The position numbers were made by a program, and so were the translations under genes. Under the pieces are notes generated by a model. That model searched no databases. It had not been told where the DNA came from and saw only the letters and a list, made by a program, of their open reading frames with translations. Source: Polytrichum commune (Eukaryota; Streptophyta; Polytrichopsida; Polytrichales; Polytrichaceae). Taken from it: a DNA stretch of 64,000 nucleotides. The stretch lies in contig OX485803.1 of NCBI GenBank assembly GCA_950295325.1, positions 58,419,554-58,483,553 on the forward strand, in the 5' to 3' direction. How positions within the stretch are numbered: the stretch's first letter is position 1; every line of letters starts with the position of its first letter. Positions 60,084 through 64,000 of the stretch are shown here, one piece after another.

Positions 60084-63000
60084 TCAAGCAGATGCATGAG
60101 AGTGCAGGGGCATCGAGCTTTGAAGGCTCTTTTTTGCTAAAAATGTTTGAATATGAAAGAGAAATTCCTCTGGACTTTCCTCCTGAGGCACATGTCCGCA
60201 CTGCTTCATCAGTATAAATTCAGCATTCGGCAATGCGTTTGCCAATCGCCTTGCATTCCACGCAGGAACCAAACGGTCTGTGTCACCTGTGATCACCAAA
60301 ACTGCACAGAAAATAACCCAGAGACATTTCTGTCAAGAATGCACAAAGGCAAAGCTATAGAAACTCAACAGAATTTGCTGGAATGCTTATTGCGATACAA
60401 ATTTATGCCACAAACATGATTGACCTACCTGGACAAGTGACTTCTTTCAATCGTCTCCCAAGGGGTAGCTTTGGCTGCAACCCAGTTGCCGGGTTGACTG
60501 TCAATGCAAGCACAAATTCAAGTAGTGCTTGTTCCCAATCTCTGCACCGCAATGGCTACCATGCCCACATGTGTTGAATGATTAATGTGTTGAACTGCTG
60601 CATTGAACTTTCACAGTGGAAATACTCTTACAAAAATTGTGCTGGTACAGACTGGTGAAATGGATTCACAGCAGATGCTGCGTGGACCACAATTTCCAGT
60701 GCTGTGGAGGTACGCAAATGCCGTCCTGTTGGCATTGAGACTTGTAGATCTATAATGTCTACTAAATAACACTAACAAAAATTATGTTCCAACTTTCTCT
60801 GCTTGTCAATCAATACAAGAACTTTTCATGCACAACTTTTTTGTACTCCGTCAACTTGACCTCTTCCACGACAATGTAGCCAGAGTCTTGAATTAGAAGA
60901 AGGCCATACGCCAGAGGCTGGGCCTGTTTTGTGCTTTAGGCACAAAAATGGTGTTTGTGAATTTCAACACTTGTGAAATCAAGCTTAGTAAATAGAAACA
61001 CAATCTATAAGAAACAAGTGTGCAATTGTACCTTTGTGTATCCATCAAGTATATGTTTGTCTGCTTTTTTAGGGTCATACCATGCCATGCGGACTGCCCT
61101 CGTTCCGAATCTGTCTATTATAAATCGAATCTACAACCAAAACCGCCCATACAACACTAATCGTTAATAGAGATTCCTGACCAAATACCAGAAACTGCTC
61201 ATCTTATTACTCAAACCTTGACTGAATTCGGTCACCTTTCTTGTCTTTCCATTTGTGCTATGTGGAGTTGGTTGCTGTTGTTCTATTTGAGTTATGTGGT
61301 TCTGATAAGCAGGAAAGAGGTTGAGATAAAGTACTGTCCAAATTGCTGGAGGTGATCTGACGATCCCACGTATGAGCCTCTCGCGTGCCCCTTGTATTGC
61401 ACTTCCCAAGGATGCTACAACCTTCTCAGGTGCCAACGTTTGAAACAAAGCCTGAACTCCCGCTTTAATAATTAATAGCACCTTGAAGACTTGCATCAAC
61501 AGCCACCAAGCCCCAGCACGTGCAGCCAAGAAAACCTTGGCCAACCCAGATCCCTTTAATCCTGCCTCTGCCTTCCTCACTGCATTGTCGGGATCTTTCA
61601 CTTGAGCATGCAAAAGAAAACTGTCAACTCATCTTGCTGACTTCACCAGCTGTACTGGATAAAAAATTGTAACAAGTGTCTTGGTTTTGTAAAATTATTC
61701 TTGGACAAATGTGGAAACAGTTTCCAAGTGTGTATCTGAGCTCATTTGCCAGTAAGTAGGGTGATTCACTTCAACAAGTATTGATTAGCCATTATATCTC
61801 TGGAGCAAACACGTTGTAACTACAGTAGCTTTCTTTTATCTCACTGAAAGTACAGCCTGCTTCCAACCCAGAATAGACAAGAAACAAATTTCTAAAATCA
61901 TGGCATTCTATGGAAGGATGTCTGTGCATTATCCACTAAAAGAACAAATTTACCGCAACAATTGAACTTCCCTTCTTGCTTTGTAAACACTGGACCTTAT
62001 TCCGCGAGCATACTGAGGGCTTCGATAGCTCAAATCCACTAACTAGTAGGTAATGGATGCGAGAAGCCCTGCCATAGCCTGAAGTAGGTGGGCGCCCAAA
62101 CTACTGAGCCGCGGTAGCAACAAGGTAGGTAATGGGTGCCTACTACAGCTGATGGCAGGGCAAAATGTTTCCATTACCAAATGTAGTGACTAGGCCATGG
62201 CAGAGGCATCAATTACGGGTGATAATGTGCCTCCTCATATCCAATCATGAATAGATTAAAAAATCGCTCAACATGACCACTACAAACTAGGTAATAGATG
62301 TTGAGGAGCCTTACCACAAGTTAGTAGGCACCCAAACTATTGAACCGCAACAACAACAAAGGTAGGTACGGGGTGCCTACTAGAGCCGATGGCATGGGAA
62401 CACATGTTCATTACCATGCGTAGTGGTTAGGCCATGACAGGGTCATCAATTACAAGTGATATTGTGCCTCCTCATATCCAATCAGGAATAGACAAGTCAG
62501 CAAAATTGCTTGGCATGACCACTACGTCTGGTGGAACCCAATACCTGGGTCTGGTGTAGTAGCTGCTTTCTCAACTTCTTCCAGAATGATTGGTGCCGCA
62601 AGTGCAGGTGCCACCAGAATCAAAGCACCAACTTTATCAGGTGCATCTAAGTAGGATTGCAACGCTACAAGGCAGCCTGCAGAGTGTCTGCGTTCCAGCA
62701 TACAAAAATAACATTATATCTTCGTAAGATTGTTCTGTGGGATGAAGAATCAAAGACTTTTTGATGCAAGCCTCAAAACCATGTCAGAGAATATTGTGCA
62801 AGTTTAAGCCTTAATCTGAGATCGTGCCTCAAAAGTGGAATGCAGTAACAGCTCCAGAACCAACCGATCAGCTACTCAGTCCAAATAGCATCAGAAAATT
62901 GTTATGTGCTCATCACAACGAGGGAGAAACCAAAAATTACCCAATCAGAACCACTTGTTGTGCGTGAAGAAAGTCAACAAATGATAATGTTGCCGCCACA

Positions 63001-63868
63001 GAGAATTCCAAGCTGAATGGGTTAAGTGCAGCCACCCCAGTGGCATCCTGTACTTCCCCCACTGTCAAACCCCATGTTAAGTGCCGAAGCTTTAGACACA
63101 AATATGCAATCTTGGTTACAAAGAAAGTCATTCTAATACATGTAATTCAGCCACTTGTATCTACAGTCTTTGGTCTAGCAATAAAGAATCATCCTTTCTT
63201 GCAACCATAAAGGCAATTCAGGGGCACACAATAACAGATTCTCTGCACTTGGTTATGATTTTGTTGTGGATATTGCTAAGATGGTGTTAACCCATTTCAA
63301 TGGGTACCTTTGATTTGAGGCCGAGATGTGAGCCCAAAGGCAGGCCGGTCGAAAGCCACGACGCGTGACCCAATAATGTCTGCCAGAGGTTTCAAGACTC
63401 TGCTCCATGAAAATAAGGACGCACCAAACCCATGCAGAAGTATAGCAGGTGCACTTGTTGACATCTTTTTATTTTTAAGAGTGCTGACCCTCTCAGAGGT
63501 TGTGGATTCATTGTCTGCAGGAAAAACACATTCCCAAAAATTAAAGTATGTTACTCAATGGACATCACCACTTGTCCACCAATCAGCTACCAGGATGTGT
63601 GAACAAGAAATGTAAATCTAAACCCATGTGCACATCAATTATTCATCTGTGCATTACTGACAAAAAAAAATTTGGGGGCAAGACCTGTAGGTGGATTGGC
63701 AATTTTGTAGTGGAGTTGCACGCCATATAGTTCAGCAAAGCGGCTATCCTCATCAGCCAGCAACCAAGGATCCACACAGTCAGTTTGATCTACTCCTGCA
63801 ATGTATCTCTGTTTTGAACTCCCAGGCTTCCTTGGCAATGGTATTGAGCTTGATAATGACTTCAAGTT
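60084..63868 (-). CDS. alpha/beta-hydrolase fold protein (5' end outside the window)
   Basis: Eight minus-strand exons: 63,868-63,685, 63,514-63,308, 63,061-62,941, 62,687-62,545, 61,600-61,335, 61,130-61,032, 60,555-60,429 and 60,301-60,084. They join in phase to 454 residues. Family landmarks in order are ELYGVQLHYKIANPP, PAILLHGFGASLFSWSRVLK (HGFG oxyanion loop), VVAFDRPAFGLTSR, FVDFLHAQQVVLIGHSAG (nucleophile Ser in GHSAG, split by an intron), ALILVAPALAAPII, a hydrophobic/basic lid (AGAWWLLMQVFKVLLIIKAG), FGTRAVRMAWYDPKK, GYTKPLRCRDWEQALLEF, VITGDTDRLVPAWNARRL (acid Asp) and QCGHVPQEE (catalytic His). The complete triad suggests an active hydrolase; the substrate is unknown. It resembles the Arabidopsis At1g80280/At1g15490 type. 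The first exon seen starts after an acceptor (TCTGTGCAG), so upstream exon(s) lie beyond 64,000. Confidence 0.92.
62040..62525. repeat. ~243-bp tandem duplication in a hydrolase intron
   Basis: Two adjacent direct copies (62,040-62,283 and 62,284-62,525) share TAGGTAAT(G/A)GATG, GCACCCAAACTA, GGTAGGTA, GGTGCCTACTA, CATCAATTAC, TGTGCCTCCTCATATCCAAT and CATGACCACTAC. The array lies in the ~0.94-kb intron between the 62,687-62,545 and 61,600-61,335 exons and ends only about 20 bp from the 5' splice site. Confidence 0.8.
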
Positions 63869-64000
63869 CTGCACAGATGAAGTCAAAACACCATTTATCT
63901 AAATGATTGTCTCAAAACCGAGCCAAAACAGACCAAAATTCTCATTTCTCCAACTTGTCAGACCCTTAAACCCTGCAACTACTACAGGAGGTTAATTCAT

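Noticed and set aside
60620-60735. Possible extra hydrolase exon (a short frame with ALEIVVHAASAV)
   Set aside because: It does not fit the phases of its neighbours, and the 61,032 donor joins directly to 60,555 to give the continuous family sequence GYTK-PLRCRDWEQALLEF.
1-64000. tRNA, rRNA, CRISPR or prokaryotic operon features
   Set aside because: None seen on reading; the gene structures are eukaryotic throughout.

Overview
This window is nuclear DNA of a land plant. Six plant-type, intron-containing genes sit in about 64 kb of AT-rich, repeat-laden sequence. The intron-exon structures, the AWPM-19 family (land-plant membrane proteins) and the plant-type AP-4 beta subunit fix the kingdom. 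Moderate introns (about 75 bp to 2 kb), low gene density and abundant fold-back elements would fit a fern, lycophyte, bryophyte or gymnosperm better than a compact angiosperm genome, but the lineage is a guess. Layout: 1-8,000 holds no recognisable gene, only LTR-like fragments, microsatellites and copies of a ~230-bp inverted-repeat element. Positions 9,096-10,568 (+) and 13,702-15,365 (-) are two tail-to-tail AWPM-19 paralogues whose first three coding exons have identical lengths (142, 169 and 52 nt). The plus copy has ABRE/RY-type promoter motifs; the minus copy lacks ACGT cores and has a His-rich C-terminal tail. At 15,838-17,510 lies a minisatellite split by an 1.13-kb DNA transposon. 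Positions 17,500-36,900 are gene-poor and repetitive.

A GC-rich promoter precedes a three-exon gene at 37,271-39,508 (+). It encodes a 127-residue secreted precursor ending in a PSY-like sulfated-tyrosine peptide motif. Next come a ~145-bp tandem array (39,690-40,270) and then the AP-4 beta-subunit gene (49,678 down to 43,200, minus strand, 11 exons, 835 codons), reconstructed exon by exon with consistent phases.

Positions 50,300-57,200 hold two large inverted repeats and a tandem duplication. A small heat-shock (HSP20/alpha-crystallin) gene follows (plus strand, domain exons 58,708-59,739, probable long first exon at 57,290-57,853). It converges on an alpha/beta-hydrolase gene (63,868 down to 60,084, minus strand, eight exons in the window; the 5' end lies beyond position 64,000).

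The genes do not form a pathway. AWPM-19 and HSP20 are stress/desiccation associated, AP-4 acts in vesicle sorting, and the peptide precursor would be a secretory cargo. Recurrent features of the non-coding DNA are ~240-265-bp tandem duplications, three of them (one as short units) inside introns, and long fold-back repeats.
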